Positions 24,924 through 33,959 of a stretch of DNA of 64,000 nt are shown here, piece by piece. The position numbers and the translations under genes are program-made. A model generated the notes under the pieces. It had not been told where the DNA came from. It was given only the letters and a program-made list of their open reading frames with translations, and did not search any database. Each line of letters begins with the position of its first letter. Within the stretch, counting starts at the first letter, position 1. Origin of the DNA: Acinetobacter nosocomialis NIPH 2119 (lineage in GTDB: Bacteria; Pseudomonadota; Gammaproteobacteria; Pseudomonadales; Moraxellaceae); contig NZ_KB849239.1 of the NCBI RefSeq assembly GCF_000368085.1, forward strand, positions 3,708,163 through 3,772,162, in the 5' to 3' direction.

Positions 24924-26384
24924 TTAATCTTGCTCTGGTTTTACATCCATTTGATCGTAAGGTATTAATTTAGTCTTATTTTTCCATTTATATCCGAGCC
25001 AAATTACTAAGAATAAAGGCAAGCTAATATAGGTAGAAAGTAAGCCCATCCAGTCAATTTTTCCACCTAAAACAGCTTGATAGTTCTGGCCAAGGATAAT
25101 GACAGAACAAAGAATAAAGGCAAACCATGGAGCAAATGGGAAAAACTTAGCACGGTAGGCAAGATCTTCAAGCTTATAACCTTGAGCAATATAACCTTTA
25201 CGGAAACGATAATGTGAAATTGCAATACCTAGCCAAACAATGAAACCACACATCCCAGACATATTGAGAAGCCAGTTAAAGACTTGTTTTTCCCCAATAA
25301 AAGTCGTTAAGAAGCAGAATGCAGCAATAAATGTAGTCGCATATAAGGCATTCATTGGAACACCACGATTGTCGAGTTTTGCAAACCATTTTGGTGCGCG
25401 GCCTTGTTGAGCCATATCAAATAACATACGGGTAGAAGAATACATACCTGAGTTACCTGCCGACAAAATAGCTGTCAAAATAACCGCATTCATTAAGCTC
25501 GCAGCGAAAGCAAAGCCTACTTTTTCATAAAGCAAGGTAAAAGGAGAAAGTGCAACATTTTCTGTTGTCGCAGCTTGTAATAGGTTTGGATCATCATAGG
25601 CAATGAGTGTACCGATAATGAAAATACACAATACATAGAATAATAAAATTCGCCAGAAAATCTGTTTAATCGCAAGTGGTATCGTTTTCTTTGGATCTTT
25701 CGATTCACCCGCAGCCACCCCCACCATTTCGGTTCCCTGAAATGAGAACCCTGCAATCATGGCAACACCAATCATGGCTTGTAAACCACCTACAAAAGGC
25801 GCATCTTTGTAAGTCCAATTACCAAAAGTGGCCACACCTGGTGTCAACATCACCTTAATAATCATGGCAATACCAATGATAATGAAGGCAACAATAGCGA
25901 TAACTTTAACCATTGAAAACCAGAATTCGCTTTCGCCAAATCCTTTTACACTCATCGCATTAATCATAAAAATAATGACGAGGAAGAGCGCACTCCAATA
26001 GAACCCAGGAATATCTGGAAACCAGAACTTCATAATAAACTGTACTGCAACGAGTTCAAACGCAACCGTGATTGCCCAGTTATACCAGTAGTTCCAACCT
26101 AGTGCGAAACCAAAGCCTTCTTCCACATAGCGACTGCCATAGGTGAAGAATGCGCCAGATGTCGGTGTATGAGTTGCAAGTTCGCCCAAGCTGGTCATTA
26201 AGAAATAAATCATAATACCAATGAGGGAATAGGCGAGTAACGCCCCACCTGGACCTGCATTTGCAATGGTTGACCCAGAAGCAAGGAAGAGACCTGTACC
26301 AATGGAACCACCAATGGCGATCATATTCAGATGACGAGCCCCAAGCTTTCGCTGGAGTTTTTCAGGAGCATGTGTTTCGCTCAT
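24924..26384 (-). CDS. lysP: Lysine-specific permease, APC family
   Basis: A 486-residue amino-acid permease with about twelve membrane helices. The N-terminal RHLNMIAIGGSIGTGLFLAS is the APC consensus around helix 1. The sequence follows E. coli LysP closely over its whole length, including GFALGWNYWYNWAITVAFEL, GFSFQGTEMVGVAAGESKDP and LNMSGMCGFIVWLGIAISHY. It imports L-lysine with protons; in E. coli LysP also acts as co-sensor for CadC, but no cad genes are here. It starts 21 bases after rsmC, so it may share a transcript, and is followed by a terminator before the rtcB leader. Substrate specificity rests on similarity only. Confidence 0.9.
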   Translation of the reverse strand: MSETHAPEKLQRKLGARHLNMIAIGGSIGTGLFLASGSTIANAGPGGALLAYSLIGIMIYFLMTSLGELATHTPTSGAFFTYGSRYVEEGFGFALGWNYWYNWAITVAFELVAVQFIMKFWFPDIPGFYWSALFLVIIFMINAMSVKGFGESEFWFSMVKVIAIVAFIIIGIAMIIKVMLTPGVATFGNWTYKDAPFVGGLQAMIGVAMIAGFSFQGTEMVGVAAGESKDPKKTIPLAIKQIFWRILLFYVLCIFIIGTLIAYDDPNLLQAATTENVALSPFTLLYEKVGFAFAASLMNAVILTAILSAGNSGMYSSTRMLFDMAQQGRAPKWFAKLDNRGVPMNALYATTFIAAFCFLTTFIGEKQVFNWLLNMSGMCGFIVWLGIAISHYRFRKGYIAQGYKLEDLAYRAKFFPFAPWFAFILCSVIILGQNYQAVLGGKIDWMGLLSTYISLPLFLVIWLGYKWKNKTKLIPYDQMDVKPEQD

Positions 26385-26405
26385 GGAGATTCCTTACATA
26401 GTTTG

Positions 26406-27419
26406 TTATGCACAGGCATATAACACCTTAAAGCCTTGTAGATCAGTTTTAATCTCACACTGACCAAAGTGCTTCTCGATTAAGATCGGATAGTTTAAAA
26501 AACGGTTTGCTACAATCCATAGCTCACCTGATGCCTTTAAATGTTTTTTAGCGTTCTGGCAGAGTCCTTCACTTGCATCGTAGTTGGTATGAATACCTTG
26601 ATGAAAGGGGGGATTACTGACAATGGCATCAAGTTCTGTTGGGGCGTCTGCAATTCCTGTAACGGGCTGCAATCTCAACTGGTCTGAACCTATTCCATTT
26701 CGACTAAAAGTCATTTCCGTTGACCGTAAAGCGAAGGCATCAATATCTAGGGCATGAATAATATTACTTGAATTTACTTTTGCCAAATAGCAACTGATAA
26801 TTCCCGCACCACACCCGAAGTCGGCAATTCTACCTGATTTCACCTGATTTAGATAAGGGAGTAAAACAGCAGTTCCGACATCTAGATGATTTTGACTAAA
26901 AACGCCAGGTAGCGCGCAAATGGTAAGTTCTTGTTCATTTGCTTGAACAGTATAGGTTTTTAACCAGCTTTCAAGAGGCTTGATTTTTTCAGTTTTTTCA
27001 ATTTTTAAATGCCATAATTGACAATGGCGTGCACTATCGAGTTTAAGTATCTGGCCAAAACTTTGTAATTGTTTAGCTGCTCTTTCAACACCGCCTTTTT
27101 TCTCGCCTACTAGAAAAACTGATTGATCAGCCTTTAAATGGCTCATCACTACATGCAATATATAGTTTAAAAGCTCTTTTGATTTAGGCACAAAAATTAA
27201 AGCCTGATCAAATTCTTGTGATGGAAACTCAACTGAGAAATGTGCTGGGGTACCTGTATTAATGAAACCTTGGTAGTCAGCATAATTCCATGTCCAGACT
27301 GAGGCATCAACCGCAGTAGGTAATTGACTGACTAAGGCATCATTGGGTGCATTAATCAACAAGAGTCTACCTTTTAAATAGTCTTGCTGTCTTAAAACCA
27401 CTTCACTTCTAGGATCCAT
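26406..27419 (-). CDS. rsmC: 16S rRNA m2G1207 methyltransferase RsmC-like
   Basis: 337 residues from ATG 27419, which has GAGAG six bases upstream; the ATG at 27425 overlaps that site and is less likely. The protein has the RsmC two-domain layout: a degenerate N-terminal methyltransferase-like half, opening with MDPRSEVVLRQQDYLKG, and an active C-terminal half. The active half carries the SAM motif IADFGCGAGIISCYLAK near residue 200 and the catalytic NPPF motif (SNPPFHQGIHTNYDASE) near residue 264. NPPF marks amino-group methyltransferases acting on guanine or adenine. RsmC modifies G1207 of 16S rRNA in assembled 30S subunits. RlmG is a close relative, so a small doubt remains. Confidence 0.85.
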   Translation of the reverse strand: MDPRSEVVLRQQDYLKGRLLLINAPNDALVSQLPTAVDASVWTWNYADYQGFINTGTPAHFSVEFPSQEFDQALIFVPKSKELLNYILHVVMSHLKADQSVFLVGEKKGGVERAAKQLQSFGQILKLDSARHCQLWHLKIEKTEKIKPLESWLKTYTVQANEQELTICALPGVFSQNHLDVGTAVLLPYLNQVKSGRIADFGCGAGIISCYLAKVNSSNIIHALDIDAFALRSTEMTFSRNGIGSDQLRLQPVTGIADAPTELDAIVSNPPFHQGIHTNYDASEGLCQNAKKHLKASGELWIVANRFLNYPILIEKHFGQCEIKTDLQGFKVLYACA

Positions 27420-27441
27420 GTACATCTCTCATGAAGAAGAA

Positions 27442-27461
27442 TGCCCAGTGGAAACTGGGCA
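27442..27461 (-). terminator. Terminator of the purine permease gene
   Basis: The stem TGCCCAGT / ACTGGGCA with a four-base loop lies 25 bases after the stop. The T-rich tail on the minus strand is weak (TTCTTCTTC). Confidence 0.55.
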
Positions 27462-27485
27462 GTAATCAAAAAATTAAAAAATAGG

Positions 27486-28844
27486 TTATTTGTGGGTTTC
27501 AGGTAGAACAATATTTAAAATTAGTGCTGCAATACCACCTGTTGCTACACCAGAACTAAAAATATTTTTAAATAACTCTGGCAAGTGCTCCAAAATTTGT
27601 GGAACTTGGGCAACACCTAAACCGAGTGCAAGTGATATTGCAATAATTAAAAGTGCGCGACGATCGAGATGGATAGATGAAAGAATGTTAATGCCTGAGG
27701 CAGCAACTGCACCAAACATTACCATAACTGCTCCGCCTAATACTGCCTGTGGTACAGCTTGTATTACACCCGCTACAGCAGGGAATAGACCTAATATAAT
27801 GAGTAAAGCTGCAATCCAGATCCCTACGTAACGACTAGCCACACCCGTGAGTTGAATAACCCCATTATTTTGGGCAAAAACAGAACTAGGGAAAGTATTA
27901 AATAATCCTGCAAGTAAAGAGTTTGCGCCATTTACTAACACGCCACCTTTAATGCGTTGCATCCACTGAGGGCCATCTACAGGTTGGTTTGAAAGTTTGC
28001 TGGTTGCTGTGACATCACCAATTGCTTCTAATGAAGTCACCAAATAAATGAATGCCATTGGAATAAATAAGCCCCATGAGAAGCTTAAGCCAAAGTGCAT
28101 TGGTGTTGGAATTTGAATGACTGGGGCGTCTTTTAGACCAGAGAAATCTAAATAACCCATGAAGCCGGCAAGAATGTAGCCAATAACTAAAGCAATCAAA
28201 ATAGCTGAGCTTTTAATCCACACTATGCGTATGCGGTTTAAGATAATAATGATGGCAAGAACTGTACAAGACATTATAAGGTTATCAGAACTTGCAAAAG
28301 TATGATCTTGCATGGCTTGATAACCACCACCCATACTAATCAAGCCTTCCTTAATAAGTGTCAAGCCAATCAGAAGGACAACAATACCTGTCACAAGCGG
28401 AGTAATCAGTCTTTTTACCCATGGCAGAATTTGTGAAACACCCATTTCAATAAATGAACCAGCAATCACCACACCAAAAATAGCAGCCATAACTTGATTT
28501 ACTGGCGTACCTGCAGCAACCATTGCACTACCGATACCAATAATTGGTCCAATAAAGTTAAAGCTTGTTCCTTGAACAATGAGCAGACCTGCACCGAAAG
28601 GACCAACTTTTTTGCATTGTAAGAAAGTTGCAATTCCTGAAATGACCAAAGACATGGATAAAATCATGTTAGTTTCGGTACGTGAAACGCCCAAAGCTAA
28701 ACAAATGAGAAGTCCAGGTGTAACAATCGGGACAATAATTGCAAGCAAATGTTGAAAAGCTGCTAGAAAAGCCACGAAGGGTTTTGGTCGGTCATCTAGT
28801 CCATAAACGAGGTCAAGATGGTCTTGTGATGGTTGATTGGACAT
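27486..28844 (-). CDS. NCS2 family xanthine/uric acid permease (XanP/UacT-like)
   Basis: 452 residues from ATG 28844; an upstream TTG at 28871 is in frame but improbable, and no good ribosome site is seen. About fourteen membrane segments are expected. The NCS2 features are the QH motif in the first helix (AAFQHLLAIIVPIVTPG), QGTSFNFIGPIIGIGSA, the helix 8 Glu region in YLVTSLEAIGDVTATS, and NTFPSSVFAQNNGVIQLTGV, which is the nucleobase-carrier signature. These favour xanthine or urate over uracil. The transporter symports purine with protons. It is transcribed away from typA across a 178-base divergent region. Confidence 0.87.
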   Translation of the reverse strand: MSNQPSQDHLDLVYGLDDRPKPFVAFLAAFQHLLAIIVPIVTPGLLICLALGVSRTETNMILSMSLVISGIATFLQCKKVGPFGAGLLIVQGTSFNFIGPIIGIGSAMVAAGTPVNQVMAAIFGVVIAGSFIEMGVSQILPWVKRLITPLVTGIVVLLIGLTLIKEGLISMGGGYQAMQDHTFASSDNLIMSCTVLAIIIILNRIRIVWIKSSAILIALVIGYILAGFMGYLDFSGLKDAPVIQIPTPMHFGLSFSWGLFIPMAFIYLVTSLEAIGDVTATSKLSNQPVDGPQWMQRIKGGVLVNGANSLLAGLFNTFPSSVFAQNNGVIQLTGVASRYVGIWIAALLIILGLFPAVAGVIQAVPQAVLGGAVMVMFGAVAASGINILSSIHLDRRALLIIAISLALGLGVAQVPQILEHLPELFKNIFSSGVATGGIAALILNIVLPETHK

Positions 28845-28958
28845 GGGGGTAAGTACGCCGCAATTTCGCAAATTGGCGCTATTCTAATCGAGATACCTAT
28901 CTTTACAAAACGAAATACAAGCTATTGGGAAATTTTTTTGTCAATGTCAATAAACTGT

Positions 28959-28990
28959 CACTACTCAAGAGTAGTGTTTTTCTGTATAAT
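28959..28990 (+). promoter_or_regulatory. typA promoter region with an 18 bp operator-like palindrome
   Basis: TATAAT at 28985-28990 is a consensus -10 box 33 bases before the typA start. CACTACTC-AA-GAGTAGTG (28959-28976) is a perfect inverted repeat that covers the -35 position, where no good -35 hexamer exists. This is the arrangement of a repressor site, or of an activator-dependent promoter. Confidence 0.5.
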
Positions 28991-29022
28991 TTGCCCTCAA
29001 ATTTCAGGCGTTTCTAATTTTC

Positions 29023-30858
29023 ATGTCAGATATCAAAAATCTCCGTAATATCGCAATTATTGCGCACGTCGACCACGGGAAAACCACACTTGTCGATAAA
29101 CTACTTCAGCAATCAGGTGCTCTCGGTGACCGAGCAGGCGAGATTGAGCGTGTCATGGACTCGAATGCGCTTGAAAGTGAACGTGGTATTACCATCTTAG
29201 CGAAAAACACTTCTATTACTTGGTTGGATAAGCGTACTGATACAACTTACCGTATCAACATCGTGGACACCCCGGGACACGCCGACTTCGGTGGTGAAGT
29301 AGAACGTGTTATGTCGATGGTTGACTGCGTATTACTTCTTGTTGACTCTCAAGAAGGCCCAATGCCACAAACTCGTTTTGTGACACAAAAAGCCTTTGCT
29401 CGTGGTTTAAAACCAATCGTTATTATCAACAAAGTTGATAAACCAAGTGCGCGTCCAGACTGGGTAATCGATCAAGTGTTTGATTTGTTTGATAACCTTG
29501 GTGCAACTGATGAGCAACTTGATTTCCCAATCGTTTATGCATCAGGTTTACGTGGTGTAGCGGGTCCTGCTCCTGAAGAACTTGCAGAAGATATGACTCC
29601 GTTGTTCGAAACGATTGTAGACATCGTTGAGCCACCAGCGGTTGACGTTGATGGTCCATTCCAAATGCAGATTTCATCACTTGACTATAACAGCTTCGTA
29701 GGCGTTATCGGTGTTGGTCGTATTCAACGCGGTTCAGTAAAATTAAACACTCCTGTTACTGTAATTGACAAAGATGGCAATACACGTAACGGTCGTATCT
29801 TAAAAATCATGGGTTACCATGGTTTAGAGCGTATTGATGTTGACTCAGCATCTGCTGGTGACATCGTATGTATTACTGGTATTGATGCACTTAACATTTC
29901 TGACACGATTTGTGATCCGAAAAATGTTGAAGCATTACCAGCTTTATCTGTAGATGAACCTACAGTATCTATGACTTTCCAAGTAAACAACTCTCCGTTT
30001 GCTGGTAAAGAAGGTAAATTCGTAACTTCACGTAATATCCGTGAACGTCTTGATCGCGAATTAATTCACAACGTAGCTTTACGTGTTGAAGATACTGACA
30101 GTCCAGACCGTTTCAAAGTATCTGGCCGTGGTGAACTTCACCTTTCAGTTTTAATTGAAAACATGCGTCGTGAAGGTTTTGAAATGGGCGTATCACGTCC
30201 ACAAGTAATCATCAAAGAAATTGATGGTGAAAGACAAGAACCTTACGAAAACGTAACGTTTGACGTTGAAGAACAGCATCAAGGTGCTGTAATGGAACAA
30301 ATGGGTCACCGTAAAGGCGAAATGACTAATATGGAAGTTGACGGTAAAGGCCGTATCCGTATTGAAGCGACTGTTCCTTCACGTGGTCTTATCGGTTTCC
30401 GTTCTGAATTCTTGACTATGACTTCTGGTACAGGGATCATGACTTCAAGCTTCTCGCATTATGGCCCTGTTAAACAAGGTACTGTTGCGAAACGTCAAAA
30501 CGGTGTGTTGATTTCTATGGTTCAAGGTACTTGCTTGGGCTATGCATTGTTCAGCTTGCAAGACCGTGGTCGTTTGTTCGCTAAACCACAGTTAGAAGTT
30601 TACGAAGGTATGATCGTGGGTATTAACTCTCGTTCAGACGATATGGTTGTAAACCCAACTAAAGCGAAACAATTAACTAACGTTCGTGCATCTGGTACAG
30701 ATGATGCTTTAACTTTAGTACCAGCAATTGAATTTACGCTTGAACAAGCGCTTGAATTCATTGAAGATGACGAGTTAGTAGAAGTTACTCCAAAATCAAT
30801 CCGTATCCGTAAGCGTTACTTGACTGAAAACGAACGTAAACGTAATCGTGATAAATAA
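29023..30858 (+). CDS. typA: Ribosome-associated GTPase TypA/BipA
   Basis: A 611-residue translational GTPase. Visible motifs are G1 AHVDHGKTTL (residues 14-23), G2 near RGITILAKNTS, G3 DTPGHADFGGE, and G4 NKVDKP. An EF-G-like beta-barrel and two alpha/beta domains follow, then the BipA-specific C-terminal domain ending SIRIRKRYLTENERKRNRDK. BipA binds the 70S ribosome at the EF-G site and helps 50S assembly and growth in cold or stress. The length and C-terminus are standard. It is monocistronic with a strong promoter, a palindrome upstream and a terminator downstream. The codon use is that of a well expressed gene. Confidence 0.97.
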   Translation: MSDIKNLRNIAIIAHVDHGKTTLVDKLLQQSGALGDRAGEIERVMDSNALESERGITILAKNTSITWLDKRTDTTYRINIVDTPGHADFGGEVERVMSMVDCVLLLVDSQEGPMPQTRFVTQKAFARGLKPIVIINKVDKPSARPDWVIDQVFDLFDNLGATDEQLDFPIVYASGLRGVAGPAPEELAEDMTPLFETIVDIVEPPAVDVDGPFQMQISSLDYNSFVGVIGVGRIQRGSVKLNTPVTVIDKDGNTRNGRILKIMGYHGLERIDVDSASAGDIVCITGIDALNISDTICDPKNVEALPALSVDEPTVSMTFQVNNSPFAGKEGKFVTSRNIRERLDRELIHNVALRVEDTDSPDRFKVSGRGELHLSVLIENMRREGFEMGVSRPQVIIKEIDGERQEPYENVTFDVEEQHQGAVMEQMGHRKGEMTNMEVDGKGRIRIEATVPSRGLIGFRSEFLTMTSGTGIMTSSFSHYGPVKQGTVAKRQNGVLISMVQGTCLGYALFSLQDRGRLFAKPQLEVYEGMIVGINSRSDDMVVNPTKAKQLTNVRASGTDDALTLVPAIEFTLEQALEFIEDDELVEVTPKSIRIRKRYLTENERKRNRDK

Positions 30859-30881
30859 TTTTTCTTAAATGAAAAAAGACA

Positions 30882-30909
30882 AACCGCTAAATTCGTTTAG
30901 CGGTTTTTT
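30882..30909 (+). terminator. Terminator of typA
   Basis: The ten-pair stem AACCGCTAAA / TTTAGCGGTT with loop TTCG is followed by T residues. Confidence 0.92.
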
Positions 30910-31114
30910 ATTGCTTACTGGTAAAGCTGAAAGTAAACTTAAAATCATATTTTTCTTGTAAGCAAATATGTTGTTAAAGTGTGAAATAGCTTTCTTTTTT
31001 TGAAAAAAATATTAAATTATCAATATCATGGCGAGTACTATCTAGACGGATAAGAGGCCAGTGAAAAAAGAAAAATATGATGTGTTCCTCCCCCCTACAT
31101 CTGGAGATGTTTAG

Positions 31115-31546
31115 ATGAGTATTATTCAAGAATTTAAAGAATTTGCCATTAAAGGCAATATGATGGATTTAGCCATTGGTGTAATTATTGGTGGTGCTTT
31201 TGGCAAAATCGTAGACTCGTTAGTAAAAGATATCATCATGCCGCTTATCACTGTAATTACTGGTGGTGGTGTTGATTTCTCGCAGAAATTTATCGTATTA
31301 GGTGCAAATCCTAATAATTTACAATCTCTAGATGCCTTACAAAAAGCAGGTATCAATGTACTAAGTTATGGTAACTTCCTGACCATTTTAATTAATTTCC
31401 TGATTTTGGCTTGGGTTGTGTTCTTAATGGTTAAATTATTAAACAAACTTCGCCGTGATAAGAATGAGCCAGAAGCTCCAGCTGCAACTCCTGAAGACGT
31501 ACAATTATTGCGCGAAATTCGTGATGAGTTGAAAAAGAAAGCTTAA
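31115..31546 (+). CDS. mscL: Large-conductance mechanosensitive channel
   Basis: A 143-residue MscL. It opens with MSIIQEFKEFAIKGNMMDLA, the amphipathic N-terminal helix and pore-lining helix 1, continuing AIGVIIGGAFGKIVDSLVKD. The periplasmic loop is followed by helix 2 (NFLTILINFLILAWVVFLMV) and a charged cytoplasmic bundle ending LLREIRDELKKKA. The pentameric channel opens under membrane tension to release solutes in hypo-osmotic shock. CTGGAGATG upstream is its ribosome site. It stands alone, with its own terminator. The 205-base region before it shows no gene. Confidence 0.97.
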   Translation: MSIIQEFKEFAIKGNMMDLAIGVIIGGAFGKIVDSLVKDIIMPLITVITGGGVDFSQKFIVLGANPNNLQSLDALQKAGINVLSYGNFLTILINFLILAWVVFLMVKLLNKLRRDKNEPEAPAATPEDVQLLREIRDELKKKA

Positions 31547-31560
31547 GCAGATTTCAAATA

Positions 31561-31590
31561 AAAAACGGTACTTAGAGTACCGTTTTTTAT
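31561..31590 (+). terminator. Terminator of mscL
   Basis: The stem AAAACGGTAC / GTACCGTTTT and a short loop are followed by T residues. Confidence 0.9.
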
Positions 31591-31683
31591 TACATCGTAT
31601 TTTATACTGGATTAGAGATATTGATAAAATTGCAAGGTCACAGTTAAGTTTAGCTAAGCATATTGAACAAGGAACATAAATTA

Positions 31684-32037
31684 ATGAATCAGCTTTTTGT
31701 ATATGGAACCTTATGCCCTAATAAAGCAAATGCTCATATTTTAGAGCAGATTGGTGGAAGCTGGACGAAAGCTAGTGTACGAGGGGTAATTCATATTTTA
31801 GATTGGGGGCCAGACAAAGGCTTAAAGGCCTTAGAGTTAGATCCACAAGCAGATTGGGTAGAAGGCTATTTGTTTAGCACAGAAAAGTTAGCAGAAAACT
31901 GGCAAATGTTAGATGATTTTGAAGGCTTTCAATACCAACGCGTGACAGCTGATATAAAACTAGAGTCGGGTGAATATATTAAAGCTTGGACATATCAAAT
32001 GAATGCCCAGGCTAATACTTTTGAAAACGATAATTAA
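31684..32037 (+). CDS. Gamma-glutamylcyclotransferase-fold (AIG2/YtfP-like) protein
   Basis: 117 residues from ATG 31684, with AAGGAA nine bases upstream. The fold is recognised by the N-terminal substrate loop FVYGTLCPN (residues 4-12), WVEGYLFS with the catalytic-type Glu near residue 61, and LDDFEGFQYQR near 79. Family members cyclise gamma-glutamyl amines to 5-oxoproline, but many bacterial ones have no tested substrate. It converges with ppiC with only 11 bases between stops, and no terminator hairpin is evident in that gap. Confidence 0.88.
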   Translation: MNQLFVYGTLCPNKANAHILEQIGGSWTKASVRGVIHILDWGPDKGLKALELDPQADWVEGYLFSTEKLAENWQMLDDFEGFQYQRVTADIKLESGEYIKAWTYQMNAQANTFENDN

Positions 32038-32048
32038 ATTAATGAGTC

Positions 32049-32339
32049 CTAACGTAAGCTGCCCATTCGGAATTTAACTTCTAAAAGATGATAGCCAAAC
32101 TGACTTTTGATAGGACCTTGTAACACGCGTTCAGCAGCAGTAAAAACGACTTTGTCGATAACAGGTACCAACTGTCCTTTTTTGACTTCACCAAGTTCAC
32201 CGCCACGTTTAGCTGAATTACAGGTAGAATATTGCTTGGCAAGTTTGGCAAAGTCAGCCCCACTTTGTAGCTTCTTTTTTAGCTGTTCGGCTAAGTCTTT
32301 ATCTTTGACTAAAATATGTCGGACAATTGCTGTTTGCAT
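32049..32339 (-). CDS. ppiC: Parvulin-type peptidyl-prolyl isomerase PpiC
   Basis: 96 residues from ATG 32339, preceded by GGAGAAAGACAAC. It is a single rotamase domain without signal peptide, so cytoplasmic. The family blocks are RHILVKDKDLAEQLKKKL, GADFAKLAKQYSTCNSAKRGGELG and VVFTAAERVLQGPIKSQFGYHLLEV split over the chain. Residue order and length match E. coli parvulin (PpiC). It catalyses cis-trans isomerisation of peptidyl-proline bonds. It starts 19 bases after mutM, so the two form an operon, although no functional link is known. Confidence 0.93.
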   Translation of the reverse strand: MQTAIVRHILVKDKDLAEQLKKKLQSGADFAKLAKQYSTCNSAKRGGELGEVKKGQLVPVIDKVVFTAAERVLQGPIKSQFGYHLLEVKFRMGSLR

Positions 32340-32358
32340 GTTGTCTTTCTCCAAAAAA

Positions 32359-33183
32359 TTAAGGCTTTTTCAGCTTTTTAAGCGGTTGGCATTGTGGGCA
32401 AAATACACTGGCGCGTTGACCAAGTTTTAAGTTTTCTAATGTGGTTTCACAGTTAACACACATTTCTCCGGCACGACCGTATGCGAGCAATGTTTGCTGA
32501 AAATAACCATTTTCACCCATGGCATTGCTGTAGTCTCGTAAAGTCGAGCCGCCTAAATCAATTGCCGATTTTAAAATGCGCTTAATCTCGATAACCAGTT
32601 TCTCAATTTGTTGCATAGTCAAATCGCCAGCAGGCTGAGCTGGGTGAATGCCAACATTAAACAAGCTTTCGGTTGCATAGATATTGCCAACACCAACCAC
32701 TACATGATTATCCATGAGTGCAATTTTTATGCCGACAGCTTTATTCTTGAGTTTGGAAGCTAAATATTCTGCATGAAAGTCAGTACTTAAAGGCTCTGGG
32801 CCTAAAGTATCGATGAGTTTGCCTTGAGTTTCAGGGTTAAGCCAAAGAATGCAGCCAAAACGACGTGGGTCGTGGTAACGTAACTGCTGATCTTCAAATT
32901 GAATAATCAGATGATCATGCTTTCTCAATTCATCGTTTGGTTGACACAGACGAAAGCTACCTGACATGCCTAAATGCCAGAGCATTTGATCTTGTTCAAA
33001 CTCTGCCAAAATATATTTTGAGCGACGATTTAATCCAATCAGGCGTTGCCCAACAAGTCTTTGAATATCATCTGGTATTGGCCAACGTAAGCTAGGGTTA
33101 CGTACTTCAACACTTAAAACTTTTTGATTCAATAAGGGAAATAAACTGGTTTTGGTGGTTTCAACTTCAGGTAACTCAGGCAT
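32359..33183 (-). CDS. mutM: Formamidopyrimidine-DNA glycosylase (Fpg/MutM)
   Basis: 274 residues from ATG 33183. This start is fixed by the mature N-terminus MPELPEVETTKT, because Pro1 is the catalytic amine and Glu2 is the acid. The lesion-recognition helix region (VGVGNIYATESLF) and helix-two-turn-helix are present. The C-terminal four-cysteine zinc finger (CVNCETTLENLKLGQRASVF then CPQC) is complete. It removes 8-oxoguanine and formamidopyrimidines and nicks the abasic site. It is divergent from the alkyladenine glycosylase gene across only 75 bases, so two base-excision enzymes share a promoter region. It is the first gene of the mutM-ppiC unit. Confidence 0.97.
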   Translation of the reverse strand: MPELPEVETTKTSLFPLLNQKVLSVEVRNPSLRWPIPDDIQRLVGQRLIGLNRRSKYILAEFEQDQMLWHLGMSGSFRLCQPNDELRKHDHLIIQFEDQQLRYHDPRRFGCILWLNPETQGKLIDTLGPEPLSTDFHAEYLASKLKNKAVGIKIALMDNHVVVGVGNIYATESLFNVGIHPAQPAGDLTMQQIEKLVIEIKRILKSAIDLGGSTLRDYSNAMGENGYFQQTLLAYGRAGEMCVNCETTLENLKLGQRASVFCPQCQPLKKLKKP

Positions 33184-33258
33184 GCCAACTCGCAGAATTA
33201 ACAGATATACTGGATTAATCAAGTATAACGTGTGGTATGTAATATTTCAGAGAATACT

Positions 33259-33825
33259 ATGTCAGATATTTTACCATTAAGCTGGTTTCAACGAGAAACT
33301 TCGGAAGTAGCATATGATTTAATCGGCTGCGTATTATGTAAGCGACAACCTGATGGACAAGTTATCCGCTGTACAATTAGTGAAACAGAAGCTTATTTAG
33401 GCGTGTGTGATAAAGCCTGCCATAGCTACAATGACAAACGTACCGCACGAACAGAAGTGATGTATCGCCATGGTGGTACCATTTATGTCTATTTAATTTA
33501 TGGCATGTATGAAATGCTCAACATTATTACTCAAACAGAAGGTGTACCTGAAGGAGTGATGATTCGATCAGCATTTTTAAATGGTGCTTCAACTAAAAAA
33601 GAATATAAGCTTTTGGCTGGACCTGGCAAACTGACGCGTTATTTAGGCATTAATCGGACTTTAAAAGGCCACACTTTAGGTGAAGAATCTGGACTATGGA
33701 TTGAGGCAGCCACTACACAGCCAGAAGTGGTTTTAACGCCACGTATTGGAATTGATTATGCCGAGGAAGCAAAAGATTGGCCTGAACGATATTGCTGGAA
33801 AGATCATCCATCTTTGAGCCGATAA
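33259..33825 (+). CDS. DNA-3-methyladenine glycosylase, AAG/MPG family
   Basis: 188 residues from ATG 33259; a GTG nine codons upstream is less likely. The AAG fold is recognised from DLIGCVLCKRQPDGQ, the catalytic region ISETEAYLGVCDKACHSYN (with the activating Glu), and YRHGGTIYVYLIYGMYEMLN, which carries the base-flipping aromatic residues. GPGKLTRYLGI follows. The enzyme excises 3-methyladenine, hypoxanthine and ethenoadenine. It belongs to the mammalian MPG / B. subtilis AAG type, not AlkA or TagA. It diverges from mutM. The length is near that of bacterial AAG. Confidence 0.93.
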   Translation: MSDILPLSWFQRETSEVAYDLIGCVLCKRQPDGQVIRCTISETEAYLGVCDKACHSYNDKRTARTEVMYRHGGTIYVYLIYGMYEMLNIITQTEGVPEGVMIRSAFLNGASTKKEYKLLAGPGKLTRYLGINRTLKGHTLGEESGLWIEAATTQPEVVLTPRIGIDYAEEAKDWPERYCWKDHPSLSR

Positions 33826-33959
33826 CTCTTAAACTGGAAATCAATTTTTATATCGCAAAACGACTGTTCCAGATTTACAACAATGTAAACCGAATTCTAT
33901 ATCCAGACAAGACACTGCTTTTTGTTATCATAACTACAATATAAATAAAGGAAATAAGC

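Noticed and set aside
32049..33183. mutM-ppiC as a stress island acquired by transfer
   Set aside because: Base composition and codon use look like the neighbours, and both genes are common core genes.
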